Assembly (NCBI RefSeq): GCF_030297155.1
Contig: NZ_AP028067.1
Location: forward strand, 2,108,001-2,172,000
Direction: 5' to 3'
DNA: 64,000 nt
From: Vibrio sp. FE10
GTDB lineage: Bacteria; Pseudomonadota; Gammaproteobacteria; Enterobacterales; Vibrionaceae
Position numbers and translations under genes: made by a program. Below the pieces are notes generated by a model. It searched no databases and was not told where the DNA came from. It worked only from the letters and a program-made list of their open reading frames with translations. Positions 37,140 to 45,753 of the stretch are shown here, in pieces; the stretch's first letter is position 1, and each line of letters opens with the position of its first letter.

Positions 37140-38015
37140 CTAATTTTCGTCTTGGAAAAGTTGCATATTACCTAATAGCCGCTCGGTCTTACCCGTCATT
37201 GTCAAAGGCATTATTCCTTCATCTGAAATCTTTTTTAGTACCAATGCTGATGGGCTTACGCCATAACAGCGAGCTTCTTCTCTAGTTTTCTTCACAATGT
37301 GTTTGTTAGCTTCGCTGTCGTAGTTATTAGGTAAAGCTCCATCAAACTCGAAGGATCCATCTAGTAGTGGTGAGTAAGCGACCAGGTTGATGTTTGGGTT
37401 CCTTTCTCTTAGTGCACTGATGATCTCGGTATCAAGACAAATTTGTACTCCCAAGTCGACTCCTTTTAGCGGTTCAATTACTGTGTGACGATACTGTGCA
37501 TAGCTAATAGGCGTTAAATCATGAGCACTAATGACTTCCTGCAGTTCTTTGATTCGGGGTAAGGAAAAATTAGAAATTCCAAGTCGCTTAACTACACCAT
37601 CGTTAATCAGGGAACTAAGTGCAGACCATGTTTCCAATAAAGGTGTCGATATATCATCAATGTGGGCATACAGAACATCAATGTAATCTGTCGATAAACG
37701 GTCAAGACATGCTTGCACTGCTCTGTCTATAGCTACTTTGCTCAAGCCTTCTGCTCTATCAAAGTTCCTACCATCAAGGGGTTGTGCGCCAATTTTTGTA
37801 TGAATTTCGATTTGTTTCCTTTCTTTAGTTCTAAGCCAGTTACCAATAACTCTTTCACTTTCTCCGCCTCTTCCTGCCCAAAATGCATAATTGTTAGCAG
37901 TGTCGATTATGGTTCCACCGTTTTCAATAAAGGTATCCATGATTTCATGAGCTTGTGATTCAGATATTGATGTCCCAAAGCCTGCAGTTCCAAGTCCTAC
38001 ATTCATTATTCGCAC
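37140..38015 (-). CDS. aldo/keto reductase
   Basis: 291 residues, TIM-barrel NAD(P)H-dependent oxidoreductase. The catalytic set is visible: Asp and Tyr in IIDTANNYAFW (near 37-47), Lys in IHTKIGAQ (near 75), His in IDVLYAHIDD (near 118). The Arg/Ser-type cofactor loop near the C-terminus is in MPLTMTGKTERLL. Substrate unknown. Divergent from a LysR-type gene, a usual regulator-target arrangement. Confidence 0.92.
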   Translation of the reverse strand: MRIMNVGLGTAGFGTSISESQAHEIMDTFIENGGTIIDTANNYAFWAGRGGESERVIGNWLRTKERKQIEIHTKIGAQPLDGRNFDRAEGLSKVAIDRAVQACLDRLSTDYIDVLYAHIDDISTPLLETWSALSSLINDGVVKRLGISNFSLPRIKELQEVISAHDLTPISYAQYRHTVIEPLKGVDLGVQICLDTEIISALRERNPNINLVAYSPLLDGSFEFDGALPNNYDSEANKHIVKKTREEARCYGVSPSALVLKKISDEGIMPLTMTGKTERLLGNMQLFQDEN

Positions 38016-38134
38016 CTCTTAACAGTTAGTTACATGTATTTTTTAAGGCAAAAAGATCAGTATGCCCTTTCTATGTTCTAAACATTACAGGACAATAGAC
38101 TTTCAGCAATAAAACGATATGCAAAGGTCTTTTC

Positions 38135-38947
38135 ATGAGTGAAATGGATTTAAACTGGAGTGATCTACAACTGTTTCTTTACGTTGCTAAGGAAGGAGGT
38201 CTATCCGCAGCCGCAAAATCAAGTCAACGCAGCCCCGCTACACTTGGTCGCAGAATGCACGCACTCGAAAAAACTCTGGGGAAAGAGTTATTTTTTCGCC
38301 ATGATCGGGGATATGAGTTGCTTGCTGCTGGAGAAAAGTTGCTAAAAGAACTAACAGCGCTGGAGTCACAAATAACAACAATTACAGGAGTGTGTTCACA
38401 AGACAATAGACCTTTAGTAAAAATCTCTGCGGGCACATGGACTACGTTATTTTTGATACAAAATATAAACCAATTTTCAGCTACTCTAGATAAAACTCTT
38501 ATACGCTTTATCTCTACAGAAAAAATATTGAATATATCCCATAGAGAGGTCGTCATAGGTATTCGGAATATCAGACCTACAGATGAATCCTTAGTTTGCC
38601 GTAAACTGAAACGAGTTGAGTTTGCTCCTTATTCAACTAAAAATTCCCCTGAAATATGGATAAAGGTATTATCAGATACCCCTTCAGGTCGTTGGCTCGA
38701 TCGTTTTGTAGGTTACAACTCGATTTGTGAAGTTAGTGAACCACGAAATAGCCTTGATCTAGCTCTTCAGAATAAAGGTATTGCACTTCTCCCGACTTTT
38801 ATTGGAGACGCACAACGTCAACTTCATCGCATAGGAAACATTATTGATGAACTGGGGCATGACCAATGGCTAGTAACACATCACGAAGATCGTTACTTAC
38901 CCGAAGTAAAGACTCTGATTAGTACGTTAGGAGAAGCTCTGAGATAA
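38135..38947 (+). CDS. LysR-family regulator, short form
   Basis: 270 residues. An N-terminal winged helix (DLQLFLYVAKEGGLSAAAKSSQRSPATLGRRMHALE) is followed by a C-terminal domain that is shorter than in usual LysR proteins (about 300). It is divergent from the aldo/keto reductase gene 120 bp away and probably regulates it. A near-perfect hairpin follows at 39042-39077. Confidence 0.88.
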   Translation: MSEMDLNWSDLQLFLYVAKEGGLSAAAKSSQRSPATLGRRMHALEKTLGKELFFRHDRGYELLAAGEKLLKELTALESQITTITGVCSQDNRPLVKISAGTWTTLFLIQNINQFSATLDKTLIRFISTEKILNISHREVVIGIRNIRPTDESLVCRKLKRVEFAPYSTKNSPEIWIKVLSDTPSGRWLDRFVGYNSICEVSEPRNSLDLALQNKGIALLPTFIGDAQRQLHRIGNIIDELGHDQWLVTHHEDRYLPEVKTLISTLGEALR

Positions 38948-39041
38948 GACTTGCATAGATACGCAGTAGTAAGTGGTTTTTATTATGCACTAATGAAGTG
39001 AGGATAATCTGGTTTCTATCAGTTCTGAGAAGCTTTGGAGC

Positions 39042-39077
39042 AGAAACGATTTAGGGTTATCGATCTAAACCGTTTCT
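39042..39077. terminator. hairpin after the LysR-type gene
   Basis: AGAAACGATTTAG (39042-39054) and CTAAACCGTTTCT (39065-39077) pair with one mismatch around a 10-base loop. There is no strong T run, so it is a candidate terminator only. Confidence 0.4.
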
Positions 39078-39129
39078 AGCAGATTAGGAAAAGTATTTTG
39101 AAAAATTAAACGTTTGTTATATATCTTAT

Positions 39130-39546
39130 TTAAATCTTATCCGCAAAGTAAGCCATGATTTCTTCTGTAGTCATTTCCTTGGTCTCGTTGGAAAAGCAAT
39201 AATAGCTCGGGCGCATATCAATAAAGTATTGCATGTCCATTTTCAAACCCTCTAAGTTTGGAAAGAGACCTACTGGCATATTATATTCACCTGTTTCTTT
39301 TAACTTATAAAATAGATGCGTACCACACTCAACACAGAACCCACGAGAAGCCCAAGATGAAGACTTATACATTTTTACTTTGTTTTCACCCTCGATTTTC
39401 ACCTGAGTTCCACATTTGACTGCGAAAAATGGTGCTCCTCCCCAAGTTCGGCACGACTGGCAATGACAAACAGTGAAGCTAGGGTTGATGTTTTCTGCGG
39501 TAATTTTTACAGAACCACAAAGACAGCTAGTCTCTGAATAAGACAT
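39130..39546 (-). CDS. GFA-family (CENP-V/GFA) zinc protein
   Basis: 138 residues with the GFA zinc-binding Cys set: CLCGSVKI (8-15), CHCQSC (about 28-33) and CVECGTHLF (about 77-85). The family takes its name from a glutathione/formaldehyde-active enzyme, but most members have unknown substrates. It is the first of two GFA proteins in the window (also 49390-49797). It lies 51 bp downstream of a VOC-family gene. Confidence 0.9.
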   Translation of the reverse strand: MSYSETSCLCGSVKITAENINPSFTVCHCQSCRTWGGAPFFAVKCGTQVKIEGENKVKMYKSSSWASRGFCVECGTHLFYKLKETGEYNMPVGLFPNLEGLKMDMQYFIDMRPSYYCFSNETKEMTTEEIMAYFADKI

Positions 39547-39597
39547 TAAATTTCTCCTAAACTGATAAAAAATTTTTAGGCATAAAAGGTTCTGAGC

Positions 39598-39966
39598 CTA
39601 CATTATGACTGCTTCAATTTTGTTTCCATCCAGATCTCGAATAAATGCAGCATAATAGGTTTCACCATACTCTGGCCGAAAACCCGGTTTACCTTCGCAT
39701 TTACCACCTAGTCCAATTGCAGTGGCATAGAATTGTTCAACAGACTCTTTAGAAGGGGCATTGAAAGCTATATGTAAACCATTACTTGGAGTCGCTTTTC
39801 CTTCACAAGGACTACCAACCCAAAACTCAAAGTTTTCACCATAAGCAGCAGCAAGATTTTCTATATAGTGAGTACGCTTTATGGACAATATAGACAGAAC
39901 CGAATCGTAAAACTTAACGGCTCTTACTACATCAGAAGTACCAATTGAGACGTGATTTAAAATCAT
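39598..39966 (-). CDS. VOC-family protein (glyoxalase/dioxygenase fold)
   Basis: 122 residues, one vicinal-oxygen-chelate module: NHVSIGTSDVVRAVKFYDSVL at the start with the first metal His at residue 5, GLHIAFNAPSKESVEQFY in the middle, and YYAAFIRDLDGNKIEAVIM at the end. Substrate unknown. It probably shares a transcript with the GFA-family gene. Confidence 0.9.
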   Translation of the reverse strand: MILNHVSIGTSDVVRAVKFYDSVLSILSIKRTHYIENLAAAYGENFEFWVGSPCEGKATPSNGLHIAFNAPSKESVEQFYATAIGLGGKCEGKPGFRPEYGETYYAAFIRDLDGNKIEAVIM

Positions 39967-40217
39967 TTGAAGTCCTTTTTATTGTTCAAGATAATAAGCT
40001 TGCAAGTCCGGAAGATGTTTATCGCATTCTAACAAGAACAACAAATACTGTATATAAAAACAGTATTTGTAAATATTAGTATGGGAGTGCAAATTTAATA
40101 ACTCAATCAGATAAGCTTTATTAAGGCAAAAGCTCATTAACAGAATGTGGATGAGTAAAAGGTCTAACAAATAATGGGGTATAAATGCGTTAGCTGATAT
40201 CAAGCTAGCATTGTGCT

Positions 40218-40694
40218 CTATGTCTTTATTGGATGGAGCTTAAGGCGTTCGGATAACTCCCATAAAGCTATTCGATTTGAATCATACTTGAGAAGCTTGT
40301 TCGCTTCAGATGCCTTACACCAACGAAACTCTGTGTGTTCCGAAGACAACTGTGGTTCACTCGAAAATAGCGCTGAGAATGAATATTCTGGTATCACATA
40401 AGGGTGCTCGCTCCATTTTTCATGACCAGAATAGAACACTCTAGGTAACATACACATAGAATCTAGCTGAACCCATTTAATACCAGTCAACGAAGTTTCT
40501 TCATACAATTCTCTTTTTGCTGCATCAAGCAAAGACTCTTGATCTTCGCCACCGCCAGAAATTGCCTGCCATTCACCATTGTCTGTTCGGCAAGCAATCA
40601 AGAAGATGGGCTCTGATGTTTCAAATTTATATGGAAATATTAGTACCTGAAATGGTGCTCTCATCGGGTTGGCTCCACTATTATCATGCATCAA
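40218..40694 (-). CDS. Nudix hydrolase
   Basis: 158 residues with a complete Nudix box, GGGEDQESLLDAAKRELYEE (about 47-66) continuing TSLTG. The family hydrolyses nucleoside diphosphates linked to another moiety; this shape (pyrophosphohydrolase) is common among dihydroneopterin- or nucleotide-cleaning members. Alternative starts are at residues 2 and 11; I cannot decide from ribosome sites. It precedes the 109-bp repeat at 40782. Confidence 0.9.
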   Translation of the reverse strand: MMHDNSGANPMRAPFQVLIFPYKFETSEPIFLIACRTDNGEWQAISGGGEDQESLLDAAKRELYEETSLTGIKWVQLDSMCMLPRVFYSGHEKWSEHPYVIPEYSFSALFSSEPQLSSEHTEFRWCKASEANKLLKYDSNRIALWELSERLKLHPIKT

Positions 40695-40781
40695 TAGATA
40701 CTAATGGCATTAGGAGAAGTTGGGCAATTATCCGACCAGATTATTCTCTAATTTGTGGCGTGAACTCATAAAGGAATACGA

Positions 40782-40890
40782 ATTACCTAGATTGAAGCAT
40801 AACCCTTTTGACCACGTCATGAACGGCAAGGTTGAGAGGGCTTTGGCGATCGACAAGACGCATGCAGGACACAAGATTCAGATCGATCCT
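40782..40890. repeat. 109-bp direct repeat, copy 1: detached 3' end of a LysR gene
   Basis: Identical to 44755-44863 except for one base (C at 40879, T at 44852, a synonymous Leu codon change). The copy encodes on the minus strand the last 36 codons of the LysR gene whose intact version begins at 45637. It has no start of its own, so it is a remnant. Both copies lie in the same orientation and flank 3.9 kb of DNA. Confidence 0.93.
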
Positions 40891-40891
40891 T

Positions 40892-40916
40892 AGAAGGCGT
40901 TTATTCAACACCTTCT
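40892..40916. terminator. hairpin at the left junction of the 3.9-kb module
   Basis: AGAAGGCGT (40892-40900) pairs with ACACCTTCT (40908-40916) with one mismatch. It lies 69 bp after the stop of the dehalogenase-like gene and could terminate the module's operon. Confidence 0.4.
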
Positions 40917-40985
40917 TATGTAGTGACACTTATTGTAAGTCTACTGCTTTTAAGAGCTCTTTTAGTGCCGCGCGTTTATCGAGAG

Positions 40986-41894
40986 TTAGTTTTCTAAGCC
41001 AAATGCAGCCAATGCATTTTGCGCAACCTCAATGCCATACTCTTGAACGAAATGACCGGCATCGGCAATCTTCATCGGTTCTGGGCAACCTTTAATAAAG
41101 GTGCGTAGGTACTCCATTGGTCCCTCACCTAACGCGGTATCTTTCATACCAATAGCCATATAACTTTGGCCACTCCATTGTTTAGACCAGAATTGACGAG
41201 CACGTATACCATGCTCGACACCATCCATTGATGGATCTACAGGAACTATCGCCGGGAAACGTCTTGCTCCAGCTTTGTAGCTGTTATCAGGGAACGGCGC
41301 GTCATAAGCGAGTACATCAAGCAGATTAACTTGCGGACCTGCATCACAAGCAAAGATACCTCCAACCGGAATTTCGGGGGCATTAGCACAGAAATCACGC
41401 CACTGATAAAACCCTTCAGGCGCCGTTTCTCCCACGGATATTGCAGTATTCATTACAATGAGGTTTTTAAATCTGTCTTGCATATCCATTGGAATAGTTA
41501 ATCCTAGGATGCCTCCCCAGTCTTGGCAGACCAAGGTGATATTTTTCAGATCAAGACGCTCGATAAAGCGAAGTAAACTATCTCGATGGAAGTCAAAGGT
41601 GTAGACCGATTCATCAACGGGTTTATCTGAACGGCCAAAACCAAATAGATCAGGGGCTACAACACGATGCCCTGCCTCGGTAAATACCGGAATCATCTTG
41701 CGGTATAAATAGCTCCATGACGGCATGCCGTGTAAGCAAAGAAAGGTATTTTCAGCCGTCGCATCACCTTCATCAATGTAAGCCATACGCAGAGAATCAA
41801 ACCCCTCCAAATCATCAACATAATTTGGTTGATATGGGAAAGCAGGCAAAATAGAAAAGCGTTCATCTGGTGTTCTTAGTGCGTTAATCGTCAT
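40986..41894 (-). CDS. alpha/beta hydrolase, haloalkane dehalogenase family
   Basis: 302 residues, alpha/beta-hydrolase fold of the DhlA-type haloalkane dehalogenases. HGMPSWSYLYRKM gives the oxyanion region, the nucleophile is Asp125 in LVCQDWGG with the halide-binding Trp126 next to it, and the base His is in KIADAGHFVQEYG near residue 284. Known members replace a carbon-halogen bond with OH; the actual substrate here is unknown. It is the last gene of a four-gene minus-strand set (small membrane protein, SDR and quinone reductase upstream). Confidence 0.9.
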   Translation of the reverse strand: MTINALRTPDERFSILPAFPYQPNYVDDLEGFDSLRMAYIDEGDATAENTFLCLHGMPSWSYLYRKMIPVFTEAGHRVVAPDLFGFGRSDKPVDESVYTFDFHRDSLLRFIERLDLKNITLVCQDWGGILGLTIPMDMQDRFKNLIVMNTAISVGETAPEGFYQWRDFCANAPEIPVGGIFACDAGPQVNLLDVLAYDAPFPDNSYKAGARRFPAIVPVDPSMDGVEHGIRARQFWSKQWSGQSYMAIGMKDTALGEGPMEYLRTFIKGCPEPMKIADAGHFVQEYGIEVAQNALAAFGLEN

Positions 41895-41948
41895 AATTTT
41901 TCTCTTAATATTTAGGGTATAGATGGATATAAAATACAGATATCTTGC

Positions 41949-42338
41949 TTAACGTTGATTCGGTGAGCCACCTAAAAGCAATCGCTTAAAAGGCAAGCCA
42001 GAGGCCTTAACACTACCGATGAAATAAATAGCAGCAACAATAAGGTCCATTACTCCAATAACAACAAAAGTAAGGGGAGCCACGCCTAATACCCCGGCAT
42101 AAGCAACAACTAAAAAGCCAACACAACGCACTAACCCACCCCATACAATAATCGATGAACGCGTTTTGAAATCGGCCGTTGACCAAAGCAAGGCAACGCC
42201 AGTGAAGATCAAAAAGGCCCCTAATGTCACCGCTATAACCAGCGTGTTTGGGTTTGGATTTACCAGCTCTGGGATCATCATCCCCAGCCCAATAAGAAAG
42301 TTGAACCATGCGGTCAATTTTACAAATGATTTAAACAT
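41949..42338 (-). CDS. small four-helix membrane protein (DUF4345-like)
   Basis: 129 residues, four membrane helices (about 5-22, 33-52, 62-82 and 87-108). Layout and composition recall the DUF4345 family. It lies 54 bp before the dehalogenase-like gene and 92 bp after the SDR gene, so it is probably part of the same module. Function unknown. Confidence 0.7.
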   Translation of the reverse strand: MFKSFVKLTAWFNFLIGLGMMIPELVNPNPNTLVIAVTLGAFLIFTGVALLWSTADFKTRSSIIVWGGLVRCVGFLVVAYAGVLGVAPLTFVVIGVMDLIVAAIYFIGSVKASGLPFKRLLLGGSPNQR

Positions 42339-42430
42339 GACTTATCCCAATTCATAGATTCATAGGTTTATTGAGGCTGGTTTCTAAATGGTCGTGTTTT
42401 AGAAACCAGAGTGCACTGTATCGTTAACCG

Positions 42431-43171
42431 TTAGAATTCTTGTACAGTCGGGCGTAATACGATCTCGTTAACATCGACATCAGCAGGTTGTTCAATCACA
42501 TAAGCGACAGCATTAGCGATAGACGTCGCTGAAATGGCATCTTTATACACCTCGTTTACAAATTGAGAGGTCGTTGCATCTGAACTGCCATGTTTGAGTT
42601 CAGAATCAATGAGTCCAGGTGAGATAACGGTTGTGCGAATATTACGACCCACTTCCATACGTAGTCCTTCACTGATCGCACGAACAGCAAATTTAGTGCC
42701 TGCATACACACTGCTCGCTGGCGAAACTTTATGGCCCGCTACAGAAGCAAGGTTGATGAAGTGTCCTGTTTCTTGTTGCTCAAACACAGGAAGCGCGGCA
42801 GCAATACCATTGAGCACACCTTTGATATTCACATCGATGGTGTCGTTCCACTCTTGCACTTTCAGTGCACTTAAAGGAGAAAGCGGCATAATACCAGCGT
42901 TATTGATCATCACATCTGCGCGACCAAACGTCGTTACGGCTAAATCCACCAATGCTTTCACACTCTCAGCTTTAGTCACATCTGTCGCTAACGCTACTGC
43001 ATGTCCATTCTCATTTTTAATATCCGCAACAATCGCGTTCAGTTTTTCAACTCGGCGAGCACCCAGTACGACACTTGCACCTTGAGAAGCTAGCTTTCTC
43101 GCCATAGCTTCACCTAGTCCACTACTCGCACCTGTGATCACAATGACTTTGTTTTCAATATTGGTATTCAT
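42431..43171 (-). CDS. short-chain dehydrogenase/reductase
   Basis: 246 residues, classical SDR. NAD(P)-binding ITGASSGLGEAMA at 12-24, NNAG at 90-93, catalytic Ser143, Tyr156 and Lys160 (YAGTK), and the proline-glycine motif SPGLID near 188. The GARR end of strand 2 suggests NADP preference. GGAATAAATC precedes the ATG. Probably acts with the other oxidoreductase genes of the module; substrate unknown. Confidence 0.94.
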   Translation of the reverse strand: MNTNIENKVIVITGASSGLGEAMARKLASQGASVVLGARRVEKLNAIVADIKNENGHAVALATDVTKAESVKALVDLAVTTFGRADVMINNAGIMPLSPLSALKVQEWNDTIDVNIKGVLNGIAAALPVFEQQETGHFINLASVAGHKVSPASSVYAGTKFAVRAISEGLRMEVGRNIRTTVISPGLIDSELKHGSSDATTSQFVNEVYKDAISATSIANAVAYVIEQPADVDVNEIVLRPTVQEF

Positions 43172-43220
43172 GATTTATTCCTAATGTCTTTCATTTATTT
43201 CGGTTTGTGTTGGACGGAGG

Positions 43221-43793
43221 TTATGCCGCTAAGGTTTTTTCCAAAGCTATTCTCTCGATAAGTCGACATGCATGTTCATTTGCAATATTAGCCGCTCTAT
43301 CACGTTCTGCTCGGTTCTCTACGGTTGGGTTATATGACACACCATATGAAATCTCTGGTTTAAGGAAAATCATACCTGTCGCACTCGCAAGGCGATAGAA
43401 AGGCTTAAGGTAATCTTCAACAGCATAAAGGTGAGCACCTGTCGCTGAATAAAGCTCTTCTCTCCCGCCCACAGTGGTGGAAAGTAACAATTGCTTTCCT
43501 TTCAAGTGGTCAGCATCAGGGCCATAGGCAAATGAATGGGTCAGTACCGTATCCATCCACTCTTTTAATAGTGATGGCACACCAAACCAATAAAACGGGA
43601 ATTGCAGTACGATGACATCAGTATTAAGCAATGCTTGCTGCTCTACTTCTACGTCGACAATACGGTTTGGGTACATCTTGTATAACTCACGTACCTCAAC
43701 CGAGGTTGTATCGTTTAGAGCATCAAGAACAATTTTGTTTCCGATTGAGCCATTTTCCACATCGGGATGAGCAAAAATAACAGTGGTCTTCAT
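43221..43793 (-). CDS. NAD(P)H:quinone oxidoreductase, flavodoxin-2 fold
   Basis: 190 residues of the MdaB/KefF/NQO family. FMN-binding pieces: VIFAHPDVENGSIGN at the start, QFPFYWFGVPSLLKEWMDTVLTHSFAYG (about 73-100) and LLSTTVGGREELYSATG. Such enzymes reduce quinones or electrophiles with two electrons. It is the first gene after the operator-bearing spacer and divergent from the TetR gene, so it is the likely repressed promoter's first product. Confidence 0.92.
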   Translation of the reverse strand: MKTTVIFAHPDVENGSIGNKIVLDALNDTTSVEVRELYKMYPNRIVDVEVEQQALLNTDVIVLQFPFYWFGVPSLLKEWMDTVLTHSFAYGPDADHLKGKQLLLSTTVGGREELYSATGAHLYAVEDYLKPFYRLASATGMIFLKPEISYGVSYNPTVENRAERDRAANIANEHACRLIERIALEKTLAA

Positions 43794-43843
43794 AATTAAT
43801 TCCTACGTTTACATTTTGGTGTGATTAACTAATACATACATTA

Positions 43844-43936
43844 TGTATCGATCGTTACACTTTAAGTTGCGTGCATTTTGTATCGATCATTACAGAATGT
43901 CAATAGGCCAATTGACATTTTGTATCGATTACTACA
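43844..43936. promoter_or_regulatory. three operator-like repeats between quinone reductase and TetR genes
   Basis: Three 16-base copies of TGTATCGAT(C/T)(G/A)(T/C)TACA-like sequence, at 43844-43859, 43879-43894 and 43921-43936. Each is an inverted TGTA...TACA with a shared TATCGAT core. Spacings are 35 and 42 bp. Position between divergent genes beside a TetR regulator makes them its probable binding sites. Confidence 0.75.
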
Positions 43937-43976
43937 AAATTATGTAAACAAGGTTATTTAGAAGAAGAGAACATTG

Positions 43977-44585
43977 ATGGCAGGACGAAAACGAATATTT
44001 GATAAAGATGTTGCGTTAGATAAAGCAATGCGCACATTTTGGGGGAACGGTTATTCAGGAACTTCGATCTCTCACTTAACATCAGAAATTGGGATAAATT
44101 CACCTAGCCTGTATGCTGCATTTGGCAATAAAGATCAGTTATTTAAAGATGTTCTAGTGCATTATTCAACACAATACGCAGCTCCCCATTACTATCACCT
44201 CACCGCTTCTTCTGGCGCGAGCCTTAAAGAAAGGCTGAGAGCTTGCTTCTATGGACTCATTGAATTGTTCACAGATAATGAGACACCACTTGGGTGCTTG
44301 TTGATAAAAAGTTTGAATGAATCAGATAGCGTTGCCTTTCCAGAGGAAGCAAAAACTTACTTAAGAGATGTTGGGATAAAAACAAAGTCGACATTAATTG
44401 CTTTAATTGATTCAGAGATTAACTCCGAAGAATTACCTAAAAATACGAGTGTCGAGCTCTTGGTCGAGTATCTGTTGTCCGTTAGTTACGGATTAGCGAT
44501 ACAAGCCCGAACCGGCCAACCAAAAGAAGCTTTGAATGAAATAATGGACTACGCGTTGAACACGCTTCCATACAATGACAAGTAA
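43977..44585 (+). CDS. TetR-family transcriptional repressor
   Basis: 202 residues. N-terminal helix-turn-helix GTSISHLTSEIGINSPSLYAAFGNKDQLF (about 26-54), then an all-helical ligand domain of the AcrR/YxaF-like type. The ATG at 43977 is chosen over a TTG three bases before. Divergent from the quinone reductase operon, with three matching palindromes in the 183-bp spacer. It likely represses the operon and itself until an electrophile or related ligand binds; the ligand is unknown. Confidence 0.92.
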   Translation: MAGRKRIFDKDVALDKAMRTFWGNGYSGTSISHLTSEIGINSPSLYAAFGNKDQLFKDVLVHYSTQYAAPHYYHLTASSGASLKERLRACFYGLIELFTDNETPLGCLLIKSLNESDSVAFPEEAKTYLRDVGIKTKSTLIALIDSEINSEELPKNTSVELLVEYLLSVSYGLAIQARTGQPKEALNEIMDYALNTLPYNDK

Positions 44586-44754
44586 ATGGAATAGCACACC
44601 CATTAACGTTCCCTTGAATACAACTGCCTGATAGAGAATAGAGCTACCTCCATGTGTAATCATCTTTTACGTATTGATAATTATGAGAAAAGGTAATTCA
44701 GATTGACCTAGAGGAACGCGATAAATCACCTACCATCGCTGGAATGAGGCATGC

Positions 44755-44863
44755 ATTACCTAGATTGAAGCATAACCCTTTTGACCACGTCATGAACGGC
44801 AAGGTTGAGAGGGCTTTGGCGATCGACAAGACGCATGCAGGACACAAGATTTAGATCGATCCT
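44755..44863. repeat. 109-bp direct repeat, copy 2: 3' end of the intact LysR gene
   Basis: Partner of 40782-40890 (108 of 109 bases identical). Here it is the native C-terminal coding part plus stop codon of the LysR gene, beginning one base after its stop at the left. Confidence 0.93.
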
Positions 44864-45637
44864 GAGTTCTTGGGGTGGCTCTATGGTGTAAAGCGAAGCG
44901 TCCTTCCAACTATCGCTTAATACGCAGGCGTGTTCACCCTGCTCTAGGATTTGCCTCGCAACTGAAAAATTGTCCACCGTGATACTGATGTGCGGCTCAA
45001 TCCCACTACTTTTCAACATTTCTAAATATCGGTAACGATCTTCATTCCAGCCTTGGCTTCGGATCTTGATAAAAGGCAATTTCAACGCCTCTTCCCATGT
45101 TAATTGCCCCAATGACTTTGAAACAGCGACCACCAGTTGATCGGCCATGATGCGTTTCTGGAAGATATTCGTACTGCGGTCTTCAGTTAGAAAGTGCACA
45201 CCTAAGGTAATGTCACCCTGTTCTAATTTTTGCTCTGTATCGGATGCCCAAGTCTTCAGCTCTATTTGCGCTTTGGGAAACGTTTTCGAGAGTTCCCTAA
45301 ATAGATCAACACCTGAAAATTCCAATGTATAGGCGAAAAAAGCAAGGGTGATAGGCCCATCATAGCTGGCAGAATCGAATGTCACTGGTGAGGTAGCGGA
45401 GTGCATCAAGGACAAGGCGTGTTCAATATCGGGCAAAATAGATTTGCTATAATGTGTTGGCCTTAGTCCTTTCGTGGTGCGTTCGAAAAGTGGGAGCCCC
45501 AATTGCTCTCTTAGCTTGGTCATTTGCTTGCTGACTGCGCTCTCAGAGATCCCCAGTTTCATCCCCGCCCTTTTAAGGCTGTTCGACTGACACAACAATA
45601 CAAAGGTACGCAGCAAATTCAGGTCTATACTTTCCAT
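44756..45637 (-). CDS. LysR-family transcriptional regulator
   Basis: 293 residues. N-terminal winged helix: MESIDLNLLRTFVLLCQSNS ... KLGISESAVSKQMTKLREQ; C-terminal substrate-binding-like domain with VVAVSKSLGQLTWEEALKLP. The open frame extends to 45730, but the ATG at 45635-45637 is where family homology starts. Divergent from the DUF1254 protein gene, 116 bp away, its probable target. ACTTTCCATTTGGG occurs twice upstream (45630 and 45660), possible binding repeats. Its 3' end is duplicated at 40782-40890. Confidence 0.92.
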   Translation of the reverse strand: MESIDLNLLRTFVLLCQSNSLKRAGMKLGISESAVSKQMTKLREQLGLPLFERTTKGLRPTHYSKSILPDIEHALSLMHSATSPVTFDSASYDGPITLAFFAYTLEFSGVDLFRELSKTFPKAQIELKTWASDTEQKLEQGDITLGVHFLTEDRSTNIFQKRIMADQLVVAVSKSLGQLTWEEALKLPFIKIRSQGWNEDRYRYLEMLKSSGIEPHISITVDNFSVARQILEQGEHACVLSDSWKDASLYTIEPPQELRIDLNLVSCMRLVDRQSPLNLAVHDVVKRVMLQSR

Positions 45638-45678
45638 TTGGGCAAGTCCTATTTTCCATACTTTCCATTTGGGAAGTA
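45630..45678. promoter_or_regulatory. paired 14-bp direct repeat upstream of the LysR gene
   Basis: ACTTTCCATTTGGG recurs about 30 bp apart, once overlapping the LysR start and once within the divergent spacer. Candidate autoregulation site. Confidence 0.35.
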
Positions 45679-45753
45679 TAAAGTAACCTCTATCGGCAGA
45701 GCAAATAATACTCTTCCAAATGACATTCACTTTGAAATATAAAGGTCGCTACT

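Noticed and set aside
39979-40203. 74-codon hydrophobic minus-strand ORF
   Set aside because: No ribosome site or family resemblance; Leu/Tyr-rich product expected from AT-rich spacer DNA.
40782-44863. Transposon with 109-bp target-site duplication
   Set aside because: Known transposons make target duplications of a few bases up to about 15; there is no transposase and no terminal inverted repeat, so homologous recombination fits better.
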